From Candidatus Binatia bacterium (GTDB lineage: Bacteria > Desulfobacterota > Binatia > UBA12015), in assembly GCA_029248525.1 (NCBI GenBank), contig JAQWJE010000013.1:1-64000 (forward strand): a stretch of DNA of 64,000 nucleotides, given 5' to 3'. Positions within the stretch are counted from its first letter, which is position 1, and the number at the start of each line of letters is the position of its first letter. Made by a program: the position numbers and the translations under genes. Below, piece by piece: positions 16,454-26,176 of the stretch. Under the pieces are notes generated by a model that saw only the letters and a list, made by a program, of their open reading frames with translations, made no database searches and was not told the origin of the DNA.

Positions 16454-19400
16454 TCAGTGGGCTTCGGGTTGTTTGCCTCGAATGCGTGAGGCGAACTGTT
16501 GCAGGTCTCCCGCGACTGTATAGATGACGGGAACGAAGGCGAGGCTCGCGATGGTTGTGAGTGCCAGGCCCCAGCCAAGTGCAAGTGAGATCGGTGCGAC
16601 GACCGAGTCGTAGCCGCCGATTCCATATGCCATCGGAATCACACCGCCGAGTGTTGTAATGGAAGTCACCAGAATGGGGCGGAGTCTGCCGCTGGCTGCC
16701 TTGATAATCAGCGATTGTCGGGCGGCGCCATGCACTTCCTTGCCCTTGGCTTGTCGGTGAATGGAATCGACCATGACGATGGCCGAGTTGACCACAACGC
16801 CGGAGAGGCCGATCGTTCCGGTCATGGCAAAAAGCGATAGCGGCTGGTCGTGCACGAAAAAGACGAGGAGAACCATCGCGAGAGCAAAGGGGATGATCGA
16901 AATCAGAAGGAAGGCTTCGAGGAATGAACCGAGCATCAGGGCAATGGTCACGGCGATTCCTGCCATGGCTATCAGTGCGGCGGTTCCGATATCGCCGCCG
17001 GTCTTGCGACTTTCGACAGCCTCTCCGCCCAGTCGGACGGCAAGACCGGAGACGCCGGCAAACTCCGGCATCAACTCGCGATCAATTTTTTGACCCATCG
17101 ACAAGGGGGTATGCCCGCTATCGGGAACGAAATTCGCGGTGACCGTCGTCGCTCGAACTCCGTTGCGATGGTTGATTCTCGAGAGGGCAGGCATCTCGAT
17201 CGGATCCACGACATCGCGCAACTGGACCAAGGAACCATCGTGGGCACGAATGGGTAACTCGAGAAGTGAATCCAAAGAGTTTCGGTAGGCCGGGTCGATG
17301 GTCACGAGCAATCGAGTTGTTTGGTCGATGTCGCGGTGTTCGGATGCCGGAATTCCGTAGAAAGCGGCTTGCAGCGTTCGACCAATATCGGCCGCTCGCA
17401 AGCCTCGCAGTGCCGTCCGTTCGGGGTCGAGATTGAGATCAATCTGGAAGGGTCCCGATCTTTCGTCCACATCGATATTGCTGACGCCGTCGACGCTACG
17501 GAGCCATTCCGCCACGCGGTTGGCAGCCTGTCGCCTTTGGGTGTCATCATTGCTCTCGATGTAGAGTTCGACGGGGTAGCCCATCGGTGGACCGAGCACC
17601 TCGGGCACGAAGACAACGGTGACGTCGTCGGGGACGACGATTCTCTCCCGGAAAATGGGAACCCATTCGGCACTCGATGTTGCGCGTTTTCTCGTGTGAT
17701 CAAAGATCGCCCGGACAACAGCCTCGTTGGTGTTGGCACCCGTATCTCGTTCGAAGCCTACATCCGTTTCGCTATGGCCGATTCGAGCGGTGACGGCGAG
17801 GAGATCATCGCCGGTAATTTCCGGGATCTGTCGCTCAATCGATGCCGCGACTGCCTCGGTTTGTTCGATCGGAGTTCCAGGGGGCATGACAATTTTCGCA
17901 AACAGGGATTGCGAGTCGTCCTGCGGAAAGATGACCACGGGGGTGCGGGGTCCCACGACCAGGAAAGCGAATGCGAGAATCGCAAAAAATCCGGCGATGA
18001 CGAAGGCGCGACGGCGGAGCAAGCGCCGGAGCAGGCCGCGGTAAATCTCCTCGAGGCGTGTCACGAAAGCGCGCTTGGCAGGGGGCGTACTTCCGCCCAT
18101 GCTCATATGGCCGGGTAGAATAAAGAACGACTCGAAAAGAGACAGTAGAAGCGCCAAGATGACAACCGTCGGCATCGTTTGGAGCATTTTTCCCGCCAAT
18201 CCGCCAATCGACCACATGGGCATGAACGCCAGCATGGTGGTGATGGCCGATGCCGTTACGGGTCGAATCATCTCCATGGCGCCTTGGACGGCGGCGTCGC
18301 GCGCGGACTGACCTTCCTGGCGAAGTGTCGTGATGCGTTCTGCGACAACGACGGCATCGTCCACCAGCATTCCCAAAACGACGACACAGCCGGTCAGCGA
18401 GATGACGTTGATGGTCAGGCCGAGCCAGGGGAAGAGGGCAAAGGTGCCCAGAAATACAACAGGCACTCCGATCAGGACCCAGACTGCAACGATACGCGAC
18501 AGGAAAATAAAAAGGGTGATCATGATCAGGGCAGCCCCGACCATTCCATTGGTCGTAATCAGATCGATACGGTTTCTCGTCCAATGCGAATCGTCATTCA
18601 GCAGTCGCGCCGAGACGCCCTCGGGCATCTGGAAAGTTCCGAGAAAACCGCGAACCTCGTCGACGGTATCAAGGATATCGGAGCCTTCACGTTTGATAAT
18701 CTCCAGAGCAATACCGGGTCGACCGTTGGTGTGAACGATCAGGCCTCGGTCTTCACGCGTGCGTTCGACGCGCGCGACATCAGATACATGAAGTGCACCT
18801 CCGTCGGGGAGATAGCGGATCACTGCATTGGCGGCGTCTTCCGGTTCCTCGAAGCGATTCCATAGAACGACTTGTCGCCTGTCGCCGCTGGTTTCGAGGA
18901 CGCCGCCAGTGTTGGAAACGTTGCTGCTCGCAATTGTTTCCACCACATCAAGAATGGTGACCTGATGCGCGCGGGCGAGCAGCGGGTCGATGAGGACTCG
19001 TAGCTCGGGATCTTCGAGGCCGATGGTCGTTATTCGGGAAATATTCTCGAGCCGTCGAAGCTCGTCTTCAAGTTTTTCGGCCGCGGTAATCACGCCATCG
19101 GTCGGTCCCCAGAGGGCAATCTGGACCACCGGGAAACGCTTGGTGTTGGCCCTCTGAACTCGAGGCTCTTCCTCCATTTCAGGTGGAAAGTCGGTGATGG
19201 AATCGATCAGTGCACGAAGTTCCTGCTCGGCGTCGCGGATCCGCGCGTCCGAAACATCTTCCGGGAACTCAATCTGGGTCTGGCTACTATTATCGGTGAT
19301 GACCGATGTGAATTCTCTTACACCGTCGAGTTCCTGAACGGCTTCTTCGATCGGTTGTGTCAGCTTTGTTTCGATATCTTGCGCGGCAGCACCTGGCAGG

Positions 19401-19552
19401 GCGGCTCCGACAAAGAGAGTGGGCAGGGTGATCTCGGGGAATGTTTCGCGGGGGGCACTGGCGAGGGAGCGTGCACCCAGAGCAATGATCGTGAGTACGA
19501 TGATGTGGACGACGAGATGTCGCTCGACGAACCAGCGGACAAGTTTCTGCAC
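16454..19552 (-). CDS. RND-family efflux permease (HAE-type inner-membrane pump)
   Basis: This 1032-residue proton-driven inner-membrane transporter has the usual RND layout: one helix, a large periplasmic loop, six helices, a second loop, then five helices. The N-terminus (ERHLVVHIIVLTIIALGA, then APRETFPEI) matches the AcrB-like plan. The proton-relay pair Asp-Asp is present in GMLVDDAVVVAERI (helix 4). The helix-10 counterpart reads SGVVVNSAIVMVD, so the Lys that completes the AcrB relay is Val or absent; many HAE/uncharacterised RND pumps share this. The adaptor gene lies six bases upstream on the same strand, so the pair forms an operon. No TolC-like outer-membrane channel is encoded nearby. 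The substrate is unknown. Confidence 0.92.
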   Translation of the reverse strand: MQKLVRWFVERHLVVHIIVLTIIALGARSLASAPRETFPEITLPTLFVGAALPGAAAQDIETKLTQPIEEAVQELDGVREFTSVITDNSSQTQIEFPEDVSDARIRDAEQELRALIDSITDFPPEMEEEPRVQRANTKRFPVVQIALWGPTDGVITAAEKLEDELRRLENISRITTIGLEDPELRVLIDPLLARAHQVTILDVVETIASSNVSNTGGVLETSGDRRQVVLWNRFEEPEDAANAVIRYLPDGGALHVSDVARVERTREDRGLIVHTNGRPGIALEIIKREGSDILDTVDEVRGFLGTFQMPEGVSARLLNDDSHWTRNRIDLITTNGMVGAALIMITLFIFLSRIVAVWVLIGVPVVFLGTFALFPWLGLTINVISLTGCVVVLGMLVDDAVVVAERITTLRQEGQSARDAAVQGAMEMIRPVTASAITTMLAFMPMWSIGGLAGKMLQTMPTVVILALLLSLFESFFILPGHMSMGGSTPPAKRAFVTRLEEIYRGLLRRLLRRRAFVIAGFFAILAFAFLVVGPRTPVVIFPQDDSQSLFAKIVMPPGTPIEQTEAVAASIERQIPEITGDDLLAVTARIGHSETDVGFERDTGANTNEAVVRAIFDHTRKRATSSAEWVPIFRERIVVPDDVTVVFVPEVLGPPMGYPVELYIESNDDTQRRQAANRVAEWLRSVDGVSNIDVDERSGPFQIDLNLDPERTALRGLRAADIGRTLQAAFYGIPASEHRDIDQTTRLLVTIDPAYRNSLDSLLELPIRAHDGSLVQLRDVVDPIEMPALSRINHRNGVRATTVTANFVPDSGHTPLSMGQKIDRELMPEFAGVSGLAVRLGGEAVESRKTGGDIGTAALIAMAGIAVTIALMLGSFLEAFLLISIIPFALAMVLLVFFVHDQPLSLFAMTGTIGLSGVVVNSAIVMVDSIHRQAKGKEVHGAARQSLIIKAASGRLRPILVTSITTLGGVIPMAYGIGGYDSVVAPISLALGWGLALTTIASLAFVPVIYTVAGDLQQFASRIRGKQPEAH

Positions 19553-19558
19553 GATGGT

Positions 19559-20689
19559 TCAAGTCCCGTTGTTTCTGTCGATGAGGACAGGTGAGCCATC
19601 GTTCAAGGCGAAATGGCCATCGGTGACCACCATTTCTCCTGCTTGAACTCCATCGAGAATTTCGACCTTGTCCTGATCGCTCCGACCCAGGCGGACCATC
19701 CTGCGCGTTGCTCTCTGGATCTCGCCCGCGCCTTCGACGACAAAAACCACGGCGCCCCGGGGCGAACGTGCAAGGGCGGCCCGCGGGACGAGAGGGCCAT
19801 CACTCTCGGTGGAAGGGTTGAACGCCAGCGTCGCCGTGATGCCATCGCGAATGGATCGGTCCGCGTTTGGCATCCAGACCTCTACGGAAAAGTTGCCCGT
19901 ACGTGGATTGGCGACTTGGCCAATACTTTGAACCAAGGCCTCAAAGGGCCGCCCACTTCCGGCGTCGAATACGATTTGCACGGGGTCACCAACGGCCAAT
20001 CGCGATGCTTCGCTCGCGGTCACTCCTGCGTGGACCCGGACGCGCGCGAGATCGACGACCATCGCGACCGGCGTTCCGGCACGGAGGAAGTCACCCGGAT
20101 CGGCATCGATGCTCTCCACAATCCCGTCGAATGGCGCTCGAACGGTCGTGTCCGCGAGGTCTTGCAGTGCGCGTGCAAGATGAACCTCGGCGAGGCTCAA
20201 GGCGGCTGCGGCGCGATCGCGCCGCGAACGCAGGCGATCCAATTCGCTATCGCTGATGGCTTTTTCTGCAGACAATTCCTCGCCGCGTCGGGCACTCCGC
20301 GTGGCCTCGTCCAGGTCTGTTTGTCGGGAAACCACACCAGCTTCAGCTTCCCTCAGGGCGAGTTCGGTGCGGGTGGGGTCGAGTTTGAGGAGGGGGTCGC
20401 CGGCGCGCACCGACGCCCCGGGTTCGGCGGCGCGCTGAAGGACTCGCCCGCTGACTTCGGCAGCCACTTGGGCCCGCTGGAAGGCACGCGTGAGTCCGGT
20501 CGCGCTGGGGCGCACCTCCAATTTATCCCGCTTGGCCTCGGCGACGAGAACACGAACCGCGGCCTGCTGAGTCGTGTCGTCCGCGATCGTTTTCGTCGAT
20601 TCCTCAGGGCGCTTCTCGCCGCAAGCTGCGAGCGGCAGAAAGGGAATAAAGCAAAGAATAAAGAGCTTTTTCTGGCAAACTGAGAACAT
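19559..20689 (-). CDS. RND efflux periplasmic adaptor (membrane fusion lipoprotein)
   Basis: This adaptor of about 376 residues links the RND pump to an outer-membrane channel. The signal peptide ends in a lipobox, LPLAAC, so it is a lipoprotein. It then shows the lipoyl half-motif GRVLQRAAEPGASVRAGDPL, a coiled-coil hairpin (ALREAEAGVV to ALSLAEVHLARALQDL), the second lipoyl half (TTVRAPFDGIVESI) and beta-barrel/membrane-proximal strands. The reading frame is open for another 650 codons upstream, but that part is antisense to the haloperoxidase-like gene. The real start is the ATG at 20689, with AGGAAAGTGAG just before it. It is the first gene of the adaptor-permease operon and divergent from the haloperoxidase-like gene. 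Confidence 0.9.
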   Translation of the reverse strand: MFSVCQKKLFILCFIPFLPLAACGEKRPEESTKTIADDTTQQAAVRVLVAEAKRDKLEVRPSATGLTRAFQRAQVAAEVSGRVLQRAAEPGASVRAGDPLLKLDPTRTELALREAEAGVVSRQTDLDEATRSARRGEELSAEKAISDSELDRLRSRRDRAAAALSLAEVHLARALQDLADTTVRAPFDGIVESIDADPGDFLRAGTPVAMVVDLARVRVHAGVTASEASRLAVGDPVQIVFDAGSGRPFEALVQSIGQVANPRTGNFSVEVWMPNADRSIRDGITATLAFNPSTESDGPLVPRAALARSPRGAVVFVVEGAGEIQRATRRMVRLGRSDQDKVEILDGVQAGEMVVTDGHFALNDGSPVLIDRNNGT

Positions 20690-20821
20690 CTCACTTTCCT
20701 TTCTAACGATCCGTCGGCCTCCGTACCAGCATGGCGCCTTGCAAAGAAAATGTACTGGCAACCGCGTCGTTCTGCGGTAAGCTGTGGGCGGTCCGTGTTC
20801 CAAGGCGGACAGCCACTCGTC

Positions 20822-23254
20822 ATGAGAAAAATTCTGCCGATTTTCCTGATTCTGATCCTTATGCCGGCGACCAGTTTTTGGGCGACTCCGGTGCACGGGC
20901 AGGAAGCTCATAGCGCCGCGCGGCATTGGAACGAGCAGGCTTTGGCGGCAGTTCGGCTCGATTTTGCTCGCCCTACCGTCATTGCGCGGAACCTTTTTCA
21001 TCTTTCCATCGCGATGTACGACGCGTGGGCTGCGTACGATGAGGTGGCTGCGCCGGTGCTGTTTGGAGAAAGACCCGTCTCGGTCGATCCTGCCATGGAT
21101 CGCGAGATTGCAGTCAGCTTCGCGGCTTATGGCGTCTTGCGGTCTCGATTCGCCGGTTCGCCGAATGCAGGGGCGACTCTGTCGGCACTCGAAAACCAGA
21201 TGATCGCACTCGGCCATGACCCGACGAATCAGACTCTTGTCGGCGATTCGGCTCAGGCCGTCGGAAATCGTATCGCTGCTCGCGTCCTCGAATTCGGGCG
21301 AACCGATGGGGCGAACGAGGCCGGAGATTTCGAGAACCGATGGTACACTCCCGTGAACCCGCCATTGCTCCCGGCATTGCCGGGGAATCCGGATCTGGTC
21401 AATTGGAACCAATGGCAGCCTCTGGCGCTTTCGTTTTTTGTGGACCAGTCCGGAAATATAATCATTGGCGGCTCGCCCGATTTTCTCAGCCCGGAATGGG
21501 GCGACGTGACCCCCTTCGGTCTTTCGCCCATCGATCGGACGCTTCGCCAGCGGGCCGGCAACACCTGGACGGTATGGATGGATCCTGGTCCGCCGCCCTT
21601 GATGGGATCGGACAGGGAAGACGAATATCGCCGAAATTTTGAAATGGTCCTCGCGTGGTCGAAGCACCTCTCGCCGGATAATGAGGCCGTTTGGGATATT
21701 TCCCCCGCCGGTATTGGTGCTGCCTACGTCCCGGACTCGGCCGCCGACTGGGAAGATTTCTATAATTTCACGGAAGGCGGGGACGGCTCGACGGGTTATC
21801 CCGCGAACCCGGTTTCCGGTGAAATCTATACGCCACAGCTCGTCCAGCGCGGTGATTATGTCCGCGTTCTGGCGGAGTTTTGGGCGGATGGCCCGGGCTC
21901 GGAAACTCCTCCGGGGCATTGGTTTCAGATTCGGAATCAAGTGATGGACCATCCACAGTTCGAGAGACGGATGGGCGGTGCAGGACCGGAAATCGAGCCT
22001 CTGGAATGGGATACGAAATCCTACCTGCTTCTCGGCGGGGCGATGCATGATGCGGCGATCACGGCATGGAGCCTCAAGGGTTTTTACGATTTCATTCGAC
22101 CGATTTCCGTCATTCGCGCCATGGCCGAGCGCGGTCAGAGCTCGGACCCCGCGCAAGCGTCCTATCATCCGGAGGGTCTCCGGCTGATTCCGGATTTGAT
22201 AGAAATGGTGACTTACGAGACGACTCGAGTTCGGAAGAAGCACCGACACCTCCGGGGGAATGAGGGCAAAGTAGCCGTCCATGCCTGGCGCGGGCCCGAT
22301 TTCATCAATAATCCACTCCGCGATACCGCGGGGGTCGGATGGATCCTGGCCGAGGAATGGTGGCCCTATCAGCGACCGTCTTTTGTAACCCCGTTTTTTG
22401 CGGGGTACGTGTCCGGCCATAGTACATTCAGTCGAGCCGCGGCCAACGTTTTGCATCGCATTACTGGCTCGCCATATTTCCCCGGGGGACTCGCAGAATT
22501 CGTCGCCGAGAAGAATGAATTCCTGGTTTTCGAAGACGGCCCCAGTGAAACGGTCCGTCTGCAGTGGGCCTCCTATTATGATGCGGCCAATCAATGCTCT
22601 CTCTCCAGGATCTGGGGCGGAATTCATCCTCCGGCAGATGATCTCCCCGGCCGCGAGATTGGGGATCAGGTGGCTCTGGGAGCCTGGGATCGCGCACAGC
22701 AGTATTGGACGGGCGCAGTTCCCGGTCTTTCGATCGCGCTATTCGAATTGCCGATCGCGCAGGAAGACCTCTTCTACGAAGTCGATCTCGGGATTGCCGG
22801 GGGGACGACACCGTACGAATGCCGGTTGATCTCCGGTGATCTACCCGAGGGATTGGTCCTGACGGCGGATGGTCGCATTCGGGGCACGCCGGAGCGGCGC
22901 CGTCGAGCTGAAACGATCGTGATTGGTGTCGAGGATGCCTTGGGCGTGCCAGCCCAGCGATCCTTTGAAATCGAGTCCGTGAGCGCGATGAACGTCGGTG
23001 CCCGGCGATTCCGTCGGGGCCGCGAGGGCAAGAAATATAAAATGCGCTTGCGTCCAAAACGCGGCGTTCCTCCCTACTCAATTTCGATCGCGGCGGGTGC
23101 TCTTCCTGCAGGACTTTTCATCAACGATGAAAAATATCGAGTCGAGGGTACGCCCAGCGAGTCCGGCTTCTTCCCGCTGACCTTGGAAATCCAGGATTCT
23201 ATCGGAGCAAAGCGCACGCTGCAGGGTGAACTGTTCGTTCGACCGGCGAAGTAA
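20822..23254 (+). CDS. Vanadium-haloperoxidase/PAP2-like secreted protein with two C-terminal Ig-type modules
   Basis: This protein of about 810 residues has a signal peptide (ILPIFLILILMPATSFW). A helical haloperoxidase-like domain follows. The vanadate/phosphate-binding motifs are RPSF, then GYVSGHSTFSRAAA (catalytic His in SGH) and SRIWGGIHPPADD with the second Arg and His. The usual Lys seven residues before the first Arg is replaced: the segment reads EEWWPYQRP. The last 170 residues hold two putative-Ig (He_PIG-like) repeats with G-LP-GL and G-P patterns, which often serve as surface adhesion or spacer modules. Enzymes of this superfamily oxidise halides with peroxide or hydrolyse phosphate esters; which applies here is unclear. 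The ATG at 20822 starts the signal peptide; an in-frame ATG at 20750 is less likely. Confidence 0.8.
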   Translation: MRKILPIFLILILMPATSFWATPVHGQEAHSAARHWNEQALAAVRLDFARPTVIARNLFHLSIAMYDAWAAYDEVAAPVLFGERPVSVDPAMDREIAVSFAAYGVLRSRFAGSPNAGATLSALENQMIALGHDPTNQTLVGDSAQAVGNRIAARVLEFGRTDGANEAGDFENRWYTPVNPPLLPALPGNPDLVNWNQWQPLALSFFVDQSGNIIIGGSPDFLSPEWGDVTPFGLSPIDRTLRQRAGNTWTVWMDPGPPPLMGSDREDEYRRNFEMVLAWSKHLSPDNEAVWDISPAGIGAAYVPDSAADWEDFYNFTEGGDGSTGYPANPVSGEIYTPQLVQRGDYVRVLAEFWADGPGSETPPGHWFQIRNQVMDHPQFERRMGGAGPEIEPLEWDTKSYLLLGGAMHDAAITAWSLKGFYDFIRPISVIRAMAERGQSSDPAQASYHPEGLRLIPDLIEMVTYETTRVRKKHRHLRGNEGKVAVHAWRGPDFINNPLRDTAGVGWILAEEWWPYQRPSFVTPFFAGYVSGHSTFSRAAANVLHRITGSPYFPGGLAEFVAEKNEFLVFEDGPSETVRLQWASYYDAANQCSLSRIWGGIHPPADDLPGREIGDQVALGAWDRAQQYWTGAVPGLSIALFELPIAQEDLFYEVDLGIAGGTTPYECRLISGDLPEGLVLTADGRIRGTPERRRRAETIVIGVEDALGVPAQRSFEIESVSAMNVGARRFRRGREGKKYKMRLRPKRGVPPYSISIAAGALPAGLFINDEKYRVEGTPSESGFFPLTLEIQDSIGAKRTLQGELFVRPAK

Positions 23255-23267
23255 CGTCCCCGCGCTG

Positions 23268-23290
23268 CGGCTACTCAGCCGTCTTTTTTT
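23268..23290 (+). terminator. Candidate intrinsic terminator after the haloperoxidase-like gene
   Basis: CGGCT and AGCCG pair around ACTC, followed by TCTTTTTTT. The stem is short (5 bp) but the T-run is strong. It overlaps the stop codon of the convergent SDR gene, so the two genes share this 3' boundary. Confidence 0.5.
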
Positions 23291-24251
23291 GCTGACCATC
23301 CTGAAAGATTTTCATCACTCTCACATGGAAGTCGGCATCGTAGGCTTGTTCCGGAGATTCTCGAACGAGTGCATCGATGGCTTCGGCATCGTTACCGACG
23401 AGGATCCGCCAACGTTCCTCTCGCACCCCATCAAGGATGATCTCGGCTGCGCCTTCTGCGGTCAGCGGCGCTTTTTTCTCGAAATCGATCGCCTGCTGCG
23501 CGACAATGCCACGCACCTGATCGTCGCTGAGAGCATCAGCGTCCAGACCCATACGCTTCATGCGGGTTCGCACCCCAAGCAAGTCTTTGGGGCCCATATC
23601 GCCCGCTTTGGGGGCTCCATGGATACGTGCGGAGTTCGCGACGATGCCCGTGCCAATATGACCCGGCATGACTACAGCTGCCTTGACGTGGGGCGCGTTC
23701 ATTCGCAAATCCGTGATCAAGGCTTCGGTGAAACCCTTCACTGCGAATTTGGAGGCGCTGTAGGCTGAGTGAGCGGTATGGGGGCCCAGACTGGCCCAGA
23801 AGCCATTCACGCTGCTCGTGTTGACGATGTAGCCGTCATCGGCTGCGACGAGCAGGGGCATGAATGCTCGCGCACTATAGTAGACACCGAACCAGCAAAT
23901 ATTGAACGTCTTTTCCCAGCTCTCTCGCGGATCATTCACAAAGCTTCCGCCGCCACCAACACCTGCATTATTGAATAGTAAATGGATGGCTTCTGTCTGA
24001 TGTTCGCGCTGAACCTCGTCGCGAAAATTTTCAACATCGGGTTCTTGCGAGACGTCGCAATGGTGTGTCGAGATCCGCAAACCGTCGGGTGCCTCAGCTC
24101 GGGCGAGGCGGACGGTCTCTTCCAGATTTTCCATCAGAATATCGCAGAGGGCGAGGTGGCATCCGGCTGCGGATAATTGGCAGGCAAGCGCTCGGCCCAT
24201 TCCTGTGCCGGCACCTGTGATCACAGCTATCTTATTTTTGAAATCTCGCAT
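23271..24251 (-). CDS. SDR family NAD(P)-dependent oxidoreductase (C-terminally extended)
   Basis: This short-chain dehydrogenase has about 326 residues. The coenzyme loop is TGAGTGMGR near residue 12, with LFNNAGVGGGG, the catalytic Ser in NTSSVNG and Tyr/Lys in YSASKFAVKGF. About 60 extra residues follow the core (QQAIDFEKKAPLTAEGA and after), a form common in SDRs of lipid-degrading actinobacteria and deltaproteobacteria. The start is set at the ATG at 24251, preceded by GAGAGAG. The upstream ABC-transporter gene stops two bases earlier, so this is the last gene of the exporter operon. The enzyme may act on a hydrophobic alcohol or ketone handled by that exporter, but this is only a context inference. 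Confidence 0.88.
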   Translation of the reverse strand: MRDFKNKIAVITGAGTGMGRALACQLSAAGCHLALCDILMENLEETVRLARAEAPDGLRISTHHCDVSQEPDVENFRDEVQREHQTEAIHLLFNNAGVGGGGSFVNDPRESWEKTFNICWFGVYYSARAFMPLLVAADDGYIVNTSSVNGFWASLGPHTAHSAYSASKFAVKGFTEALITDLRMNAPHVKAAVVMPGHIGTGIVANSARIHGAPKAGDMGPKDLLGVRTRMKRMGLDADALSDDQVRGIVAQQAIDFEKKAPLTAEGAAEIILDGVREERWRILVGNDAEAIDALVRESPEQAYDADFHVRVMKIFQDGQQKKTAE

Positions 24252-24253
24252 CG

Positions 24254-26176
24254 TTACTCTCTCTCGGCTGCTCCAGCAGCGGCCCAAGTCTCGAACATGG
24301 CTGCATAGCGACCTTTTTGGAAGATCAGCTCTTCGTGGGTTCCAATTTCAACTATCCGGCCATCATCGACGACTCCGATTCGATCGGCTCTTTGTGCTGT
24401 GGCCATTCGGTGGGCGATGATAATCGCGGTGCGGCCCTCAAGAAGGATGTCGAGAGCTTGTTCAATGCGGGCCTCCGAGCGGAGGTCGAGATTGGAGGTG
24501 GCTTCGTCCAGGACCAGCAGTCTTGGTTCGGCGAGAAAGGCCCGAGCCAGAGCGAGCAACTGTCGCTCCCCTGCGGAAAGAGTGACGCCTCGTTCATGAA
24601 CCATGGTATGGATCCCCTCCGGAAGTTTTTGGACCTGCTCGATCACACCGACGGCGCGGCAGGCGTCGAGAACCTCGTCATCGGTCGCATCGGGGCGGGC
24701 AAAAGCGACATTGTCCCGGACTGAACTGGCAAAGAGAAAAGGCTCCTGCGGGATCACACCGACCTGAGATCGAAGAGAGCGAAAGGTGATGTCGCGAAGG
24801 TCGTGCCCGTCGATCCGCACACTACCTCGGTCGGGCTCGTAGAAGCGAGATACCAGTTTGGCGATTGTGGATTTCCCTGATCCGGTCGAGCCCACCAGAG
24901 CAAACGTTTCGCCGGGGCGAATTTGCAAGTTCAGATTTTCCAGAACCTGCTGGTCCTTGGCGTAGGAAAAGTCCAGGTTCTCCAGTTCGATCGCCCCGTG
25001 AATCGGAGGAAGTTCGTAGGCTTCGGACTTCTGACGAACTTCAGGGGCAACGGCGAGAAATTCTCGCAACTTCACGACGGCCGCACCACCTTGTTGGTAA
25101 ACTGAATATAATTGCACGAGTTGTTGAATGGGCGAGAAAAATGCCGTCAGATAGAGAATGAAGGCGGCAAGATCGCCCACGGTCAATTCTCCTTGCAGGA
25201 CCATATTGCCGCCCACGAAAAAGAGGATGGACTGGCCCAAAATGCCGACCATTTCGCTCCCTGGGCCGTATAATGCGTTCACCCGGGAGGTAGCTTCATT
25301 TGCCTCTCGATAGTCTCCGACAATATTCCGGTGCTCGACGGTATTATAAGCGTTGCGGTTGAAGGCAGTGACCGTTCGGATCCCGGCCAGGTTTTCTTGC
25401 AGGTGGGCGAGAACATCCGCAATTCTGTCCCGCACCGCGAGAAAGCGATCGGCCGAAGCGCTACGGAACCAAAGCGTCATTACGGTCATCGCTGGAATCA
25501 CCGAGAGCAGGAGAATCAGTGCCAGCTTGACGTTCAGAGTGAGAATAAAAGCTGTGACCACGAGCAAAGTGAAAATCTGCACGGCAAGCTGCACGAGTCC
25601 TTCATGGAACAATTGGGCCAGGGACATGGGGTCGCTGGTCATCCGGCTGAACAGAACGCCGCCCTTTTCCTGTGTGAAGAAACCGAGAGATAGACGTTGC
25701 AGGTGGGTAAAGAGGCGAACGCGGAGGCGAACCATCAGGTCGGCACCCACTCGGGTGGTGACAATGATCCGCGCTCGAGATGTGAGAATCGTGATTCCGA
25801 TCAGGACGAGATAGGTGAGGGCCACGCCTACGAGGACATCAAACTTTCCGGCGCGAATTCCCGAGTCGATGGCGATCTTTGTGAGCAGAGGCCCTGCTTG
25901 AAGCGCGAGCGTTTCGAGAACAACCAAACCGAGAGCACCGCCGAGCGCGAATTTATGAGGAGCCAGAAATCGCCAGAGCCCGAAGGGGCGACGGTCGTAA
26001 TCCTCGGGGTCGAATTCAATCTCTCGGCGAGGAATCTCGGGTTCATCCTCGAGAACCCGATCAACCTTCTCGCGCAACTCCTCGGGTACACCAGCAAACG
26101 GAAGGTTCTGCCCTCCCTGTCCTCCCAGACCTCCGAACATCGGTCCCGGGGCAAAGCCGCCACCGCCAAAACTCAT
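24254..26176 (-). CDS. ABC exporter half-transporter, subunit B (consensus Walker B, altered signature)
   Basis: This 640-residue protein has a six-helix membrane domain fused to an ATPase domain. A Gly/Phe/Pro-rich leader (SFGGGGFAPGPMFGGLGGQGG) and an acidic stretch precede the membrane part, which starts near residue 70. The ATPase has Walker A GSTGSGKST, Q-loop VGVIPQEPFLF, Walker B LLVLDEATSNLD with the catalytic Glu, and the switch His in IIAHRMATAQ. The signature is LSAGERQ instead of LSGGQ. The ATG overlaps the stop of the companion gene (ATGA), so the two subunits are translationally coupled and very likely form a heterodimer. It would export lipids, peptides or drugs; the cargo is not deducible. 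Confidence 0.9.
   Translation of the reverse strand: MSFGGGGFAPGPMFGGLGGQGGQNLPFAGVPEELREKVDRVLEDEPEIPRREIEFDPEDYDRRPFGLWRFLAPHKFALGGALGLVVLETLALQAGPLLTKIAIDSGIRAGKFDVLVGVALTYLVLIGITILTSRARIIVTTRVGADLMVRLRVRLFTHLQRLSLGFFTQEKGGVLFSRMTSDPMSLAQLFHEGLVQLAVQIFTLLVVTAFILTLNVKLALILLLSVIPAMTVMTLWFRSASADRFLAVRDRIADVLAHLQENLAGIRTVTAFNRNAYNTVEHRNIVGDYREANEATSRVNALYGPGSEMVGILGQSILFFVGGNMVLQGELTVGDLAAFILYLTAFFSPIQQLVQLYSVYQQGGAAVVKLREFLAVAPEVRQKSEAYELPPIHGAIELENLDFSYAKDQQVLENLNLQIRPGETFALVGSTGSGKSTIAKLVSRFYEPDRGSVRIDGHDLRDITFRSLRSQVGVIPQEPFLFASSVRDNVAFARPDATDDEVLDACRAVGVIEQVQKLPEGIHTMVHERGVTLSAGERQLLALARAFLAEPRLLVLDEATSNLDLRSEARIEQALDILLEGRTAIIIAHRMATAQRADRIGVVDDGRIVEIGTHEELIFQKGRYAAMFETWAAAGAAERE

Noticed and set aside
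20690-22627. Long minus-strand open frame joined to the adaptor gene
   Set aside because: It is antisense to the haloperoxidase-like gene and shows no domain features; only the part from 20689 down encodes the adaptor.
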